Under the pieces are notes generated by a model that searched no databases, was not told the origin of the DNA, and saw only the letters and a program-made list of their open reading frames with translations. Position numbers and translations under genes: made by a program. This document shows positions 54,001-64,000 of a DNA stretch of 64,000 bases, in pieces. Position 1 is the first letter of the stretch. Each line of letters starts with the position of its first letter. Source of the DNA: Ilex aquifolium (Eukaryota > Streptophyta > Magnoliopsida > Aquifoliales > Aquifoliaceae); NCBI GenBank assembly GCA_951799425.1, contig OX637402.1, positions 1,178,501 to 1,242,500 on the forward strand, in the 5' to 3' direction.

Positions 54001-57000
54001 AGCTCTCTCGCAGGTCGTCAAAAAGCTTGGCCTTTGCACTGTTCTCAAACAGGCAGTCTCTCTCCAGCATAGCGGCTCTCTCGAGGGTCGCCAAAAAGCT
54101 TGGCCTCTGCACTGTTCTCAAACAGGCAGTCTCTCTCCAGCGTAGCGGCTTTCTCGAGGGTCGCCAAAAAGCTTGGCCTCTGCACTGTTCTCAAACAGGC
54201 AGTCTCTCTCCAGCTTAGCGGCTCTCTCAAGGGTCGCCAAAAAGCTTGGTCTCTGCACTGTTCTCAAACAGGCAGCCTATCTCGAGCTTAGTGGCTCTCT
54301 TGAGGGTCGCCAAAAGCCTGACATACCTCTGCACTGCTCTCAAGCAGGCAACCCACCTACCTTTGCACTGCTCTTAAGCAGACAGTCTACCTCTGCACTG
54401 CTCTCAAGCAGGCAGCCCACCTACCTCTGCACTGCTCTCAAGCAGGCAGCCTACCTTTCTCTCCAGGTAATTGTGTTAAATATTTTAATGTTTGGAATAA
54501 CATTATTTTTTCAACACTTCTCAGGCGCCTAACACAGGCACTCAGCACCTCTCCAGGTGCCCAGCACCTCTTTGGCGCCCAGCATAGGCCCCCAACACCT
54601 CTTAGGCGCCCAGCATAGGCGCCCAGACCTCCCAGGCGCCCAGCACAGGCGCCCAGTACCTCTCGGGCGTCCAGACCCCCCCAGGCTCGCCCAAGGCAAC
54701 TCCAGTTCGCCCAGGACACCTCCATCTCGCCCAAAATTTGCCTGGTCGCCCAAAACCGTGCACCCAGCTCTCTACTCGAAGTTTTGACCGCAACTTTTGT
54801 TCCGTTGCTCCAAATGAGGCTTATAATATATCAAATCGAAACTCTCGACGAGCTCTACAAGACTCACAGCCTTTGGCTGTGATTGATGCTGTGAAAAGTC
54901 CAAAAAAGGCTCAGAAACAGCTGTTTTGGCCTCCCGAAATTATTTCGAAAAAAAAAAAAAAAAAATTTCTGCTCGCCCAGGACACCTCCATCTCGCCCAA
55001 AAGTTGCCTGGTAGCCCAAAATCGTGCACCCAGCTCTCTACTCGAAGTTTTGACCGCAACTTTTGTTCCGTTGCTTCAAATGAGGCTTATAATATATCAA
55101 ATCGAAGCTTTCGACGAGTCCTACAAAACTCACTGCCCATGGAAGTGACTGATGCTGTAAAAAGTCCAAAAAAGGCTCAGAAACAGCTGTTTTGGCCTTC
55201 CGAAGATCTTCCAGTTATGCCGGTCAGCCGAAAATTCAAATTCAACCGAATGCCCTCATTTCCAAGTTCCATTGGACACAGGGCATTGGGGGGCAAATGA
55301 TGGGCCAAACTCAAGGGCCCAACTCATGTTACAAGCCCAAGGACCCGAATCCAAGAGATCCAGCAAATCCAGCCCAATATAGTCAACCCGATCAAGCTCA
55401 AGGAGTTAAATTAGCAGGGAGCACACAAGGTCATCCAAGGACCTCTAGCGCCCAGGCCATCATGCCAGGCGGCCTGCCTTCCTCGACCATCACGCCAGGC
55501 GCCCATGCCATCACGCTAGGCGGCCTGCCCTCCTCCTCAGGCGCCTAGGTCTCCTCATCAAGCGCCCAGACCATCCCTGGCGTCCAGGCCATCACGCCAG
55601 GCGCCCAGGCCTGGCGCCCTGCCCTCCTCCTCAAGCACCCAGGTCTCCTCATCAGGTGCCCAGCCTTCCTCCTCACCACCATGGAGTAAAGGTCATCCCA
55701 GGAGCCTCACCTCCACCACCTTGAAAACAGTCAACCTTCACCTCATCATTTGACCGAGTCTCATGGAGAGCACCGCAATTGTCTTGCCCGTTGAGAAGAA
55801 TCCGCAAGCTCCACCTGAATAGCTGGGTAGCTGCTGCTTAGTAGCTCCATTCTGTTGAGGACGACTATAAAATGTAAGCCCCACCAACACTTGGGGGGCA
55901 GATCAGATCAAAGCAGATGAGAATAGAGGGCATCATACCCTACAGAGCATAAAACTCATCTTCCTCTCCAATCTGTAACTCTCCGTTCTTATTACTCACC
56001 GGAATCAATAAAATACCGGCAACCCATTGCCATTCCAGAGTGGACGTAGGTCATATTGGCCGAACCACTATAAATTCTCTCTCTCTACTTTAATTACTAC
56101 ATTAATTTCTAAATTACTTGACTAATGGTGTGCAAAGTCGATTTTGTGCATCATCACATTTAATGCTGTAAGGGGTCACATCATTAAATGCATTCTATTA
56201 TCAATTTATTGATCACAATTTATTATGCCTCTAAATTATCTCATAATAATATTAGTGCTCTAGCATTTGGTGTAGCATGTCTGTATTTGATTATGACTCT
56301 TGAAGAAAAACATGATGGGCTTTTGCTGTATATTCTATCTTACCATATCTCTATCACCACCTATATAGGACCACAGATACTAACATGTATTACCTGAGAA
56401 TAAGTTGGACCCGTCACCACTGCTACCACTTGCATGTCCACTGTTGAACTGATTTGGAACCAATAAACTGGAAGATGATAGATTGCTACTGTTATTGTTG
56501 GCATTACTGCCATTGTCAATGCTGGTATTGTTGCTGCTGTTCTGAAAAAAGCTGAGGTTAAAGAGATTGGAAGCAGAAGGAGGGTTGTCTGCACTGTTCT
56601 GGAGATCAGAAATTTGCATTAGTCCATGAAATGGCTTGTTTGGAAATAACCCATGTTGAGATTGGTTTTCTTCATGACTATTTTGGTTTGACTCTTGCAT
56701 GAAGAAAGCAGATGAAGGCACAGTTTGTGTTGGTCGGAATGCTGAACCAACAGACTGTCCAATGAGACTATCAAATTGCCCTGTCCGAGCACCGGGAAGT
56801 CGGAATATATCAGTAGATGTCTGATTTTGATCATGAATTGAAGAAGATTGGAGACCCCCCTGAGTTAACCCGAAGCTCATGTTGCTACTTTCATACAAAT
56901 GGCTACTGCCAATGGAGTTTAAGGTGGGTGGATGTCTTGCAGTCTCTTGAGCCAGTGCATCACAGAAGGCCCTGTGAGTGATAAAGCTGTCACGCCTGAA

Positions 57001-59642
57001 ACGATTATTAACCAAATATAGCCATTAGACCACACCTGATAGATAACAGAAAAGGAAGAAATGGATTGAAAACATTCTGAACAGATTATATGATCTCTAC
57101 AGCAAAATTACGTCAACGAATTATGTAAAATATTTCTCACATAAATCTACTAAAATAAAAACAAAAACTTGTGTCACATATAAACACAGTATTGTAAATG
57201 TAAAGTACTATGAGTTTCGTGAGTTTTACTGCATTTGAGTAAAAAATCCCTCATATGGGTTAAAAAAAGGTGGTCCGTCTAGTACATGAGACTCCCATGC
57301 ACCTACCACTACTTACCCCGCATGCATCCATGACATGGGTACCAATCTGAAAAATGGGTTCCTCCAGTCCAGCCCTTGTGTTGGTAGATAATCAGTCGAA
57401 GATGATTATGAATTTACCAGGATGGATGGATGCTTAATTACTATAATGCATACCATCTTCCCGTGTGGTCCAATTCTTGATAAAGGATTTTGTTATTTTT
57501 AGGAAAAGACGGGAGCCAGTCAATCCAATATAATACTCCAATCCTGGCCTTAACAAGTGAATAATCTCAGGGTTTCATATATATAAGAGCTGAAATACTC
57601 TAAAATTGAAAAAAAACTAAGGGTTGCAGTTCAGTACCTAAAAAACGAAGGAAATACAGATGCTGAACTGCAATAGCGGATGCTATACTGGAATTAAAAA
57701 GAAAATGAATTTTGTGCACCAGGTTTTTTTTCTTTTTTTTGGATAATTTAGAAACCCCCATCAACTGGGCCCATTTGGACTCATGGCCGGTAGTCAACCT
57801 CAGCCCACACGCAAAGCTTCCTCTTTATGCGCAAAGGTTAAATCTAGGGAAGGTGGGTTCAAGAAACATTTTCACCCTATGGAATATCGAACCTTTGACC
57901 AATGTCAACTTAAGGTATTTATCAAGTGGCTGACTCGTGCATGAGCTAACCCTTAATTTTGTGCATCAGTTCGTGCAGAAGAATTTGATGATTTCAAAGA
58001 AAACAACCACAATTGGTCTAAGAAGACAGCATATAATTGAAGTTGGTAGGCCATAGAATTTTGCTCAACTTGAAAATAATTGAGCAAACAATTGTTACCT
58101 ATATTTCTAGGACTGTCTATTAAATAAATGCAACAGAGTGAATTTCTGCAAATGATGAAGAACAATCAATCAAACCTGGTGTTCAAAAAAAAAAAAATAA
58201 ATTCAATCCTGGAAACCAATTCAGTCAATGCAACCAAGAAATATTTCAAAAAAAAAATAAAAATTCAGGGCATCAAGTGCACTAAAACATTAAATAAAAT
58301 CTATAAAAACTCATATTTTGACCCCTTAGAAACAATGTTCTGGAATCCGAGAATACTGTTTTTTCGATACGGGGCGATACCCAGCTTAAGAACTGTGACC
58401 ATGGTTAAACATGGCATTCAAATAATTGATGAGTTCCTTATTTGTTGGGCTTGGGGGGAGGGGGAGGGGGAGGGTGTAGGTGACTTGGCTTCTACACTCT
58501 CAAAAGGAATCATGGAAAAGAGGACCTGACAGAGCACAGACCTGATCGCATCTAGCCAAGTAATAAGAGAACAAACTTGGTATAGATGAACCTGTACATG
58601 CCATGGCAGCACGTGAATAGGAGAAAGAGGTAAAAGAAGACCAAAAAGGGCGAAGGTTCCTAGGAGAGAGAAAGATGACTGTTTTTCCTTTGTTTTTGAA
58701 ATCTCTACGACCAGGGCGTTTTGCAGAGTTAACTCACGTGGAGCTATTTTTTCTGCCCTTATCCTCCACACAGTACCAGCAAAATTCCAAACCCAATAAA
58801 AACCGAAAAATTTTAGAAGAAAAAAAAAATCAAGGGAAAGATAAAGAAAGATAATCTGCAACTGTAGAAAAAACCCATCAGAACGTTTCTTCTCGTCCCA
58901 CGAAGAATATAACCCCTAAACCGAAGCAGCAAAGCATTTCACTTTCTTTTCTCTCTCTTTTCTACCTTGATCTTGATGCTTCTTTCTCAATTTTTTTACC
59001 TTGTAATTGAACCCTGAACAACAATGAATTGCGGTGTAATTACGCATAAAATTCTGCAGAAAAACTAGGTTGATTACCTTGAGAAAAGAGTGCCACAGTC
59101 ACATCTGTACTCTCTAGTACCACAGGTTTTAGAATGGGCTTTCCAATCAGAGTGCACAGCATATTTCTTAGAGCACTTCTCACACTTATACTTCTTCTCA
59201 CCATGCTTTCTAGAGTAGTGTTTCTTTATACCCGTGAGGTCGCCAAGAGCTCTTGAAGGGTCATGGTGGACGCATGTGGGCTCAGGGCACAGATAAACCT
59301 TCCTTCTCACCTCTTTTGTAGTCTTCTGCTTTAGCTTCCAAGGGAGGTTATGTCCTCTTCTGTGAAGCTGCAGGTTTTGCTCTCTTTGGAACCCTTTATT
59401 GCATACCTCACACACAAACCTGTTTGTAGCCATTAGTGTCTTGGGAGATAGCGCAATAACATCTGCATCTGGATCTGTTATAGAAAAAAATGCCAAACAA
59501 GAAAACAATAGAAAAATCACATCTAATAGAACATAAAACTGATAGAATATGACCTTTTAAAATATACCCATGTCAATTCTTGGTTGAACTTTCAAAATTA
59601 GGGTTTCCTCAAGGAAAATAGTATATTGATTCATTCATGTCT

Positions 59643-59673
<31 letters not shown>

Positions 59674-59867
59674 ACATACATATGGTAGATCTTCGATAAA
59701 ATTGTTTGATACTTGCTTGGATTTCCAGGTTGATTTCTTCTTTTCTTCTGGGGAGCTGCAGTTGGGTTTGTTGATGAAGTTGGAGCTGAGGAAAGCTGTT
59801 GTTTCATCTGGTTTGGATCTTCTTCTCTCATATCAAAGATCATTGCCGAAGAAGAAGCACCAGCCAT
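50409..59867 (-). CDS. INDETERMINATE DOMAIN (IDD) C2H2 zinc-finger transcription factor, IDD4/IDD5-like
   Basis: Four exons join to a 583-aa reading frame: 59717-59867, 59078-59474, 56394-56995, 50409-51010. All junctions keep frame. The N-terminus has a basic nuclear-localisation stretch (KKRRNQPGNP) before the ID domain. Zinc finger 1 spans about residues 72-92 (CEVCNKGF...HRRGH), finger 2 about 113-141, finger 3 about 148-168 (C2HC) and finger 4 about 175-194 (C2HC). The C-terminal half is Ser/Asn/Gly-rich. It carries the IDD signatures MSATALLQKAAQMG (412-425) and TRDFLGVG (533-540), and its end resembles the IDD4/IDD5 group. IDD proteins are nuclear DNA-binding factors that work with DELLA and SCARECROW/SHORT-ROOT partners in growth and patterning (family knowledge). 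No break is seen. Intron 3 holds an antisense LTR element and intron 2 a SINE. Subgroup placement is by recall only. Confidence 0.93.
51011..51350 (-). other. IDD intron 3, 3' part
   Basis: Unremarkable AT-rich intron DNA up to TSD CATTT (51346-51350). Intron 3 without the inserted element would be about 0.57 kb. Confidence 0.8.
51351..52209 (+). repeat. 5' LTR of the Tat-like element
   Basis: TGATGGGCC...CATCATCA. Rich in GGCGCC and CCAGGC(G/C) words at 51500-51690, including the near-palindrome GGCGCCTAGGCCTGGCGCC. TATA-like ACTATAAAATG is at about 51918. Confidence 0.93.
52267..53880 (+). pseudogene. Tat/Ogre-like gag, broken and interrupted by GGCGCC repeats
   Basis: Starts MTITTRSMNQHEDNAPREEE, with TAG at 52383 and a frameshift near 52600. 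The gag core TFDGTKDPLDHLETYKTLMQ is at about 52885-52950. Sequence from 53105 to 53570 is a run of diverged GCGCC(C/T)AA and GGCGCC units, not gag. A further gag-like piece (LLAKAQKYMNAEEINKSR) lies near 53790-53850, ending with TGA at 53878-53880. The frame through the GCGCC repeat (53125-53574) is an artefact of the repeat. Confidence 0.7.
53880..54470 (+). repeat. 73-bp tandem repeat, about six copies, with a shorter derivative
   Basis: The unit holds CTGCACTGTTCTCAAACAGG, then CTCCAGCTTAGCGGCTCTCT and AAAAAGCTTGGCCT. Periodicity is 73 bp between 53954, 54027, 54100 and 54173. From about 54330 the repeat shortens to CTCTGCACTGCTCTCAAGCA units. The copies have no shared stop in one frame, so they read as a fake repeat protein. 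Confidence 0.9.
54530..55230 (+). repeat. GGCGCCCAGC repeats and a diverged 260-bp duplication
   Basis: 54530-54720 is a run of GGCGCCCAGCA(C/T)AGGC units. 54710-54940 and 54971-55200 are close copies (GACACCTCCATCTCGCCCAA, then AAAACAGCTGTTTTGGCCT-like ends), separated by a poly-A run at 54948-54965. Confidence 0.85.
55298..56156 (+). repeat. 3' LTR of the Tat-like element
   Basis: Same length as the 5' LTR (859 bp) and about 97-98% identical by eye. Confidence 0.93.
56162..56393 (-). other. IDD intron 3, 5' part
   Basis: Ordinary intron DNA between TSD and the exon 3 donor. Nothing else recognised. Confidence 0.8.
56394..56995 (-). CDS. IDD exon 3
   Basis: 602 nt after acceptor TTTCAG. 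Starts RRDSFITHRAFCDALAQET and runs through a Ser/Asn-rich stretch to NLFS, donor CAG/GTAATA. Confidence 0.92.
56996..59077 (-). other. IDD intron 2 (2.1 kb)
   Basis: GT-AG intron holding a SINE (57719-57954), an A run at about 58185-58198 and a GGGGA repeat at about 58455-58472. 57240-57430 may be another small repeat (TGGTCCGTCTAGTACATGAG), which I could not classify. Confidence 0.8.
57719..57954 (-). mobile_element. tRNA-derived SINE in IDD intron 2
   Basis: On the minus strand it starts AAGGGTTAGCTCATGCACGAG, with a box A-like TTAGCTCATGCACGAG. A box B, GGTTCGATATTCC (57881-57893), lies about 45 bases further on. It ends in an A-rich tail. An 11-bp direct repeat AATTTTGTGCA flanks it (57708-57718, 57955-57965). 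This is the layout of a Pol III-transcribed plant SINE mobilised by LINE enzymes. Confidence 0.78.
59078..59474 (-). CDS. IDD exon 2 (zinc fingers 1-3 and start of 4)
   Basis: 397 nt after acceptor TATAACAG. Reads PDADVIALSPKTLMATNRF through CDCGTLFSR, ending AG/GTAATC. This is the usual position of the intron inside the fourth IDD finger. Confidence 0.93.
59475..59716 (-). other. IDD intron 1, GC-AG type (242 bp)
   Basis: Donor A/GCAAGT, acceptor AACAG/A. Contains an AT microsatellite (59646-59684). Confidence 0.75.
59717..59867 (-). CDS. IDD exon 1
   Basis: MAGASSSAMIFDMREEDPNQ to the codon split in GNPN; 151 nt. Ends in front of GCAAGT, a GC-type donor. Using the nearby GT three bases further on would put exon 2 out of frame. 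Confidence 0.85.
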
Positions 59868-60430
59868 CTCTGAATAAAATCTTATTATCTTCTACCTCCT
59901 TGAGCTTTTTCGCTGTTGCTTCTCTTCAGACTGAACAATCTGAAACTTGAAGTCACAAAGATGAAAGACCACATGCAATTGAAGCTTTCTACTCAAACCT
60001 TATATCAAAACCCGAAGAGCCAGTGATTCGAGCTTCTGTGTATCTAAGAAGGCAGAAATCTAGAAGGGTAAAGATCTGAAAATGAAGCTAAAATCAAGGC
60101 AACTTAGAAGGAGGAAAAGAATGAATTCCATGGCCATTTGATGCTTTTCCTCTAGTGTCTCCTTGTTTTAAATGAAAGTTTTTGTAAAGTAAGGATGCTG
60201 TGTGGTTACTCTGTGACTCGGTGTCATGCAGATACAGAAACACATACACAAACCATTCATTTTCCTTTTCCTTCCCTTAATTTACCTTACTTTCTTCACT
60301 GATTTTCCTGCTGCTTCTCTCTCCCTTCCAACCCCAAGTGAAAAGGCACAAATATTTTTAAGAGAGAGAGGAAGCTAGGTGGCGGTGTTGCTGTTCATGC
60401 TGCTCCCACGCACCCTAATATGTCCATATG
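59868..60430 (-). promoter_or_regulatory. IDD 5' UTR and promoter region
   Basis: Pyrimidine/purine-biased tracts (AAGAGAGAGAGGAAGC on plus at about 60360-60375, CT-rich on the gene strand) are common in plant 5' leaders. No clear TATA box or transcription start can be fixed by eye. Confidence 0.45.
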
Positions 60431-62806
60431 CGGCTATGGATTGGGTCCACCGACCTGCAGGGCTTAGCATCTCTCTCATTTCGTATCTTGTTGCTCACTT
60501 CCAGACAAACATGCCTCCATCACCTCCTCCCTGGCTCTTACAGTAAAAGAATTAGGATAATAATTAAGAAAATATTGGCCAAAAGAATATTAGCTGCAGT
60601 ACAATATCATGTTATATTTTGTATGTATTTTATTTTTTATAACAAAACACATGACTGCTTACAGGTTAAGTCTTCCAAATTGTTGGAGTGAGATTATTTT
60701 GACCACGTTTTTTTATCAATATCTATTTTATTAAATTTTTATAGTAAATTCAAGTGTGACTATATTTATATACTAGTTATTGTTCGTGTCCTAAGATACT
60801 ATTCAAAGTATCAATCAATATAGACCCACTATTCAAAAAAATCAATAAAATAAACTCTAAACACACGACCTTTGGATAATATTAATTTGAATACAAAATT
60901 TGTAAAATTAAAATAGTAAACAATACAAATTTTTATTTAAAAAAAATAATAACTAACGCCACGGTCTTTCATAATATAAACCTCTCTAAAATGTTCTTTC
61001 ACTCCCGAGGATAATTTGCAAAATTCCGTTTTTCATGGAGAATTGAATGAAGTACCAAAAATATTATATTTTTTGAATTGAAAAATATTTTACTTGAATT
61101 AGAAAATTAGAATAAGTGGGACTTATTTACTTATTATCTAAATACGTAAAAATCCCCAAACTCAAGCTATTATTTTTCATTCTCTTTATATTAAAAAATT
61201 AAAAGTTTATATTGCTTGCATTAATAAAAAAATTAAAGGTACATAGCACAAAAAAATCATTCACTCACTCAATAAAATCATAAATGAAAAAAAAAAAATA
61301 TAGCTTTCATGAAATCCTAAAATCAAATGTGTTACTCCAGTTCATCAATAATGAATTTAAAAATCGTCACTGTATAATAAAAAAAATAAATATCCAAATA
61401 CTAAAGAGAATAAATTAATTACCATGCAAAGAGTGAATGAATTAAGATAGACATAATTTGGGAAAGATATGTGTATGATTTGGTGGGAGATTTGCATCTG
61501 AATTAAAGGGCGAATATGAAAGTCAGGGAGCCGTGAATTGAATGTGAAAATGAAAGATCATTAATTTGAGGTAATTAAAAATGAAAGGTGTCTTAAACGG
61601 GAAAACAAAATTCGACTGTCAATCTAATCCGTCGAATAAATATTTTTGAATTAATCTGAGTTGTAAAAAATTTGAAATAAGATAGATCTTTGGATATAAG
61701 TTATTTTTTGTTCATAATTAATCTGAGCCGCGAAAAACTTAAAATAAATTTTGGGATTCAAACTCTGCTCTACTTTATTATATAGATATGCAGTCTCTCA
61801 TTAATATATAGAAGGTGTCAATATATCAAGAACAAAAATTTTGAAGAAAAAAGTATCGGAAGAACATTGATTCGAAACTCAAAGGTATTAAATGCTCGTC
61901 GGACTTTGAGCTATGAAAGCATTTAATACCTTTAAATTATTTATTAACTTAGGTATCGGATAATCGATTCTCGGAGCTCCCATCCAATCGTCAGAGGGTC
62001 GACCACCAGAGACTTTCCTTGTAAGAACCTCTCACCACTAGCCAAATCATCTTCTTTACCCAATGAATAATATTTGGGATCAACAATTATATTGAATTAG
62101 GTTTTCAAATTATGTCAAACATAATATTTTTCTATTAATATTTACTCTCAGGCTGGATTAATTACCCTGCAATATATGAACTGGATTGTCACATCATGAC
62201 ATGCATGCGAGAATAATATTCTTTTATGGAGTTGTCTCCTGTAATATGAATTTTTTTTTTTTTTTTTTTAGTACCGTACCGTTATTATAATTTTTATGAT
62301 TTAAGTGATAACTTTTATAAATCATTTATAATTTGAGAGTTATTTGCGATCGATATGAATAATTTTAGTTTAAACATCAAAAATTGTAAATTACAGAAAA
62401 AAATTGTAAGTTAAACCATAAAAGTTATAAATGATTGTTAAAACTTATACATGACTCTCAAAAATTATAAATAATCATCAAAGGTAAAAAAAAATTACAA
62501 AATTTATAATATGACATGAAAAGTTAGTGTTATAAATAAACTTAATATATATATATATATTCGCATAGTCATCTTGTTTTATTTTGCCAAAAAGTGGGTA
62601 TCACAATCACAATCGTGACCCACGGAAAGACCTAATCCAACCACTAGGGATAAACAATTATATTAATTGCAGTTAAAGTAAGCATGACAGCAACCTGCAA
62701 CCGTAGTAATGACAACTAAATCATGGCCATGCATCGTATAGATGAGAAAAAAGAAAAACTCAATCCCATGAACACTGAATTTCATAGTGAGCAGTGTGAG
62801 CTTTTA
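60431..62806. other. AT-rich intergenic DNA
   Basis: No gene recognised. A 16-bp perfect hairpin is at 61881-61933 (AAAGGTATTAAATGCT and its reverse complement, 21-base loop). 62300-62470 has diverged inverted repeats of TTATAAATGATTG type. A T run lies at 62251-62270. Confidence 0.6.
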
Positions 62807-63099
62807 TGCTCCATTTGGTACGATGGAAAAATAGAAAGATGGAAAGTTGGAAGGATGGAAAGTGGGATGGATAAATAAAACATCATGTTTGGTAAGGAAT
62901 GAAAGTAGGAAGGATGAAAAAGTGGATGGATTAACTTTCCTTCTAACTCACCAAAATCAATCCCTCCAAAATCGGAAGGAAAGTGGATGAAAAGTTAATT
63001 ATTTGTTTTGAGATGTATTTTATTTGTCTATATATCTTTTAATATATACACATATTATATATACATTAATTTCATACAAAAATACAATGATAAAATATG

Positions 63100-63152
<53 letters not shown>

Positions 63153-63488
63153 AAAAAATAAAAAATAAAAAATAATTATAATAAACAAGTCAACTCGTAA
63201 CTCGACACGACACAATTAATTAAATGAGTTGAGTTAGATTTTACTAATGTTCGACATAAATCTGTAATGACTCAACACAAATCTGCCACGATACAACTCG
63301 ATTGTCACCCCTAATCTTATCCAGCACAAAAAAAAAAAAAATATTAGTCATTTTTATTTTCCATCCATCCAACCAAACACGCAGGAAGGAAAGTGTATTC
63401 ATCATACTTTCCTTCCTTGAAGGATAGAAAGTGTATCCCTCCTACTTTCCATCCTTCCTACTTTCCATCATTCTTACCAAACGGAGCA
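62807..63488. mobile_element. Harbinger-like MITE (682 bp)
   Basis: Terminal inverted repeats TGCTCCATTTGGTA and TACCAAACGGAGCA, 3-bp TSD TTA (62804-62806, 63489-63491). Subterminal GGAAGGATGGAAAGT repeats occur in opposite orientation at the two ends. The middle carries a long AT repeat (63104-63140) and unrelated sequence to 63310 that may be a second insertion. No transposase. Confidence 0.78.
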
Positions 63489-64000
63489 TTAGTGTAATTC
63501 AATCTCTTGATTATGACTGTGATTTCTAATAATAAGGTTCTTTATGTAGTCCAGGCTGTCTAGCTGCGTTGTTTCTCAAATAAGGGTGTGTTGCTAAACA
63601 AAATGATGGTCATTCAATTGAAAGATTGAAGACGGAATAAAATGACAGCTAAACCATAACTGCCTATCATCATTATCATATCATCATCAGTATCATTAGA
63701 ATAAAATTTACTAACATCCGTGGAGATTGACCTAATTATAGAGATACCCCTATAATTTTTGAAATATCACTGTACACCCTTATAGTTTATCATGAGTTTC
63801 ACATAATACACCATAATCATTAGCATTACTATTATCATCTAATAGAATAGGTGATGTCATAACATATGTTATAGTGATCTACCAAATTGACCGTCAAGTT
63901 GACTGAGATCTATCTTCTCATATCCTACACTTTCATCTTTTTTATATTTCGTGATAAATTTTTTTTTTTTTATATTTCACACACACGCACACCCATACAC
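63489..64000. other. Intergenic DNA to window end
   Basis: No gene or repeat recognised apart from short homopolymer runs. Confidence 0.6.

Larger units (their letters stand above)
51351..56156 (+). mobile_element. Tat-like non-autonomous LTR retrotransposon in IDD intron 3
   Basis: LTRs 51351-52209 and 55298-56156 (859 bp each) with perfect TSDs CATTT (51346-51350, 56157-56161). A primer-binding-site-like TTTGGCGCCGTCTGTGGGAA follows the first LTR (from 52211), and a polypurine tract ATTGGGGGGCAAA (55285-55297) precedes the second. The element runs opposite to the IDD gene. The LTRs differ at about 20 of 859 sites, mostly transitions. It encodes a degenerate gag only; the rest of the internal region is repeats. 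No protease, RT or integrase is seen. Confidence 0.9.

Noticed and set aside
53880-54470. CRISPR-like array
   Set aside because: The 73-bp units are head-to-tail with no unique spacers, in plant nuclear DNA.
53954-54532. Apparent repeat protein of 24-residue units
   Set aside because: It comes from a 73-bp DNA tandem repeat; 73 is not a multiple of three, so the frame changes each unit.
57240-57430. Second SINE in IDD intron 2
   Set aside because: No convincing box A/box B pair, tail or TSD could be found, so it is left unclassified.

Overview
This window is plant nuclear DNA from a flowering plant; nothing in it fixes the species. It holds one recognisable host gene, a four-exon INDETERMINATE DOMAIN (IDD) zinc-finger transcription factor on the minus strand (50409-59867). 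Almost everything to its left is LTR retrotransposon DNA nested inside other LTR retrotransposons. The evidence is intact plant-type Ty3/gypsy and Ty1/copia motifs, tRNA-Met and tRNA-Asp primer-binding sites, polypurine tracts, TG...CA long terminal repeats and perfect 5-bp target-site duplications (TSDs).

Layout. 1-7151: the 3' two thirds of an Athila-type element on the plus strand (reverse transcriptase, RNase H, integrase, a small Cys/His ORF, a 3' LTR). It sits inside the integrase gene of a Tekay/Del-type element, whose tail and LTR fill 7157-11067. 11068-16116: an LTR with a primer-binding site in minus orientation, plus LTR-like debris. 16117-44366: a five-level nest. A deleted copia element has its 5' LTR split by a 26-kb Tekay-like element with no coding capacity (TSD GTTTT). 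That element is split by a chimeric Tekay element whose two LTRs point in opposite directions (TSD TCCAA). The inverted LTR is split by a solo LTR (TSD ATTGT), and the solo LTR is split by a very young element lacking gag and pol (20645-28556, TSD ACAAC). Sequences elsewhere in the window preserve close relatives of two of the unoccupied sites.

44367-50400: intergenic DNA with two hAT-like MITEs and two tandem units built of CCACCA-type repeats. 50409-59867: the IDD gene. Its third intron carries a Tat-like non-autonomous LTR element (51351-56156), its second intron a tRNA-derived SINE, and its first intron appears to use a GC-AG splice pair. 59868-64000: the IDD upstream region, then AT-rich intergenic DNA with a Harbinger-like MITE.

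The most interesting material is in four places. (1) The young 7.9-kb element and the pol-bearing Athila-type element at 1-7151 share PPT, 3' non-coding block and a small protein with C-x2-C-x4-H-x6-C spacing, so they look like a non-autonomous/autonomous pair; the pol-less one also carries a second, longer ORF. (2) Several unrelated LTR families carry small arrays of perfect palindromes (cores ACCGGT, TCCGGA, TTCGAA, ACTAGT, GGCGCC) just upstream of a TATA box; in two families the last palindrome lies the same distance (about 52 bp) from the TATA box. (3) The inverted-LTR chimera integrated with a perfect TSD. (4) The post-pol region of the Athila-type element repeats the palindrome-TATA arrangement, as if it were an internal promoter for the small ORF.
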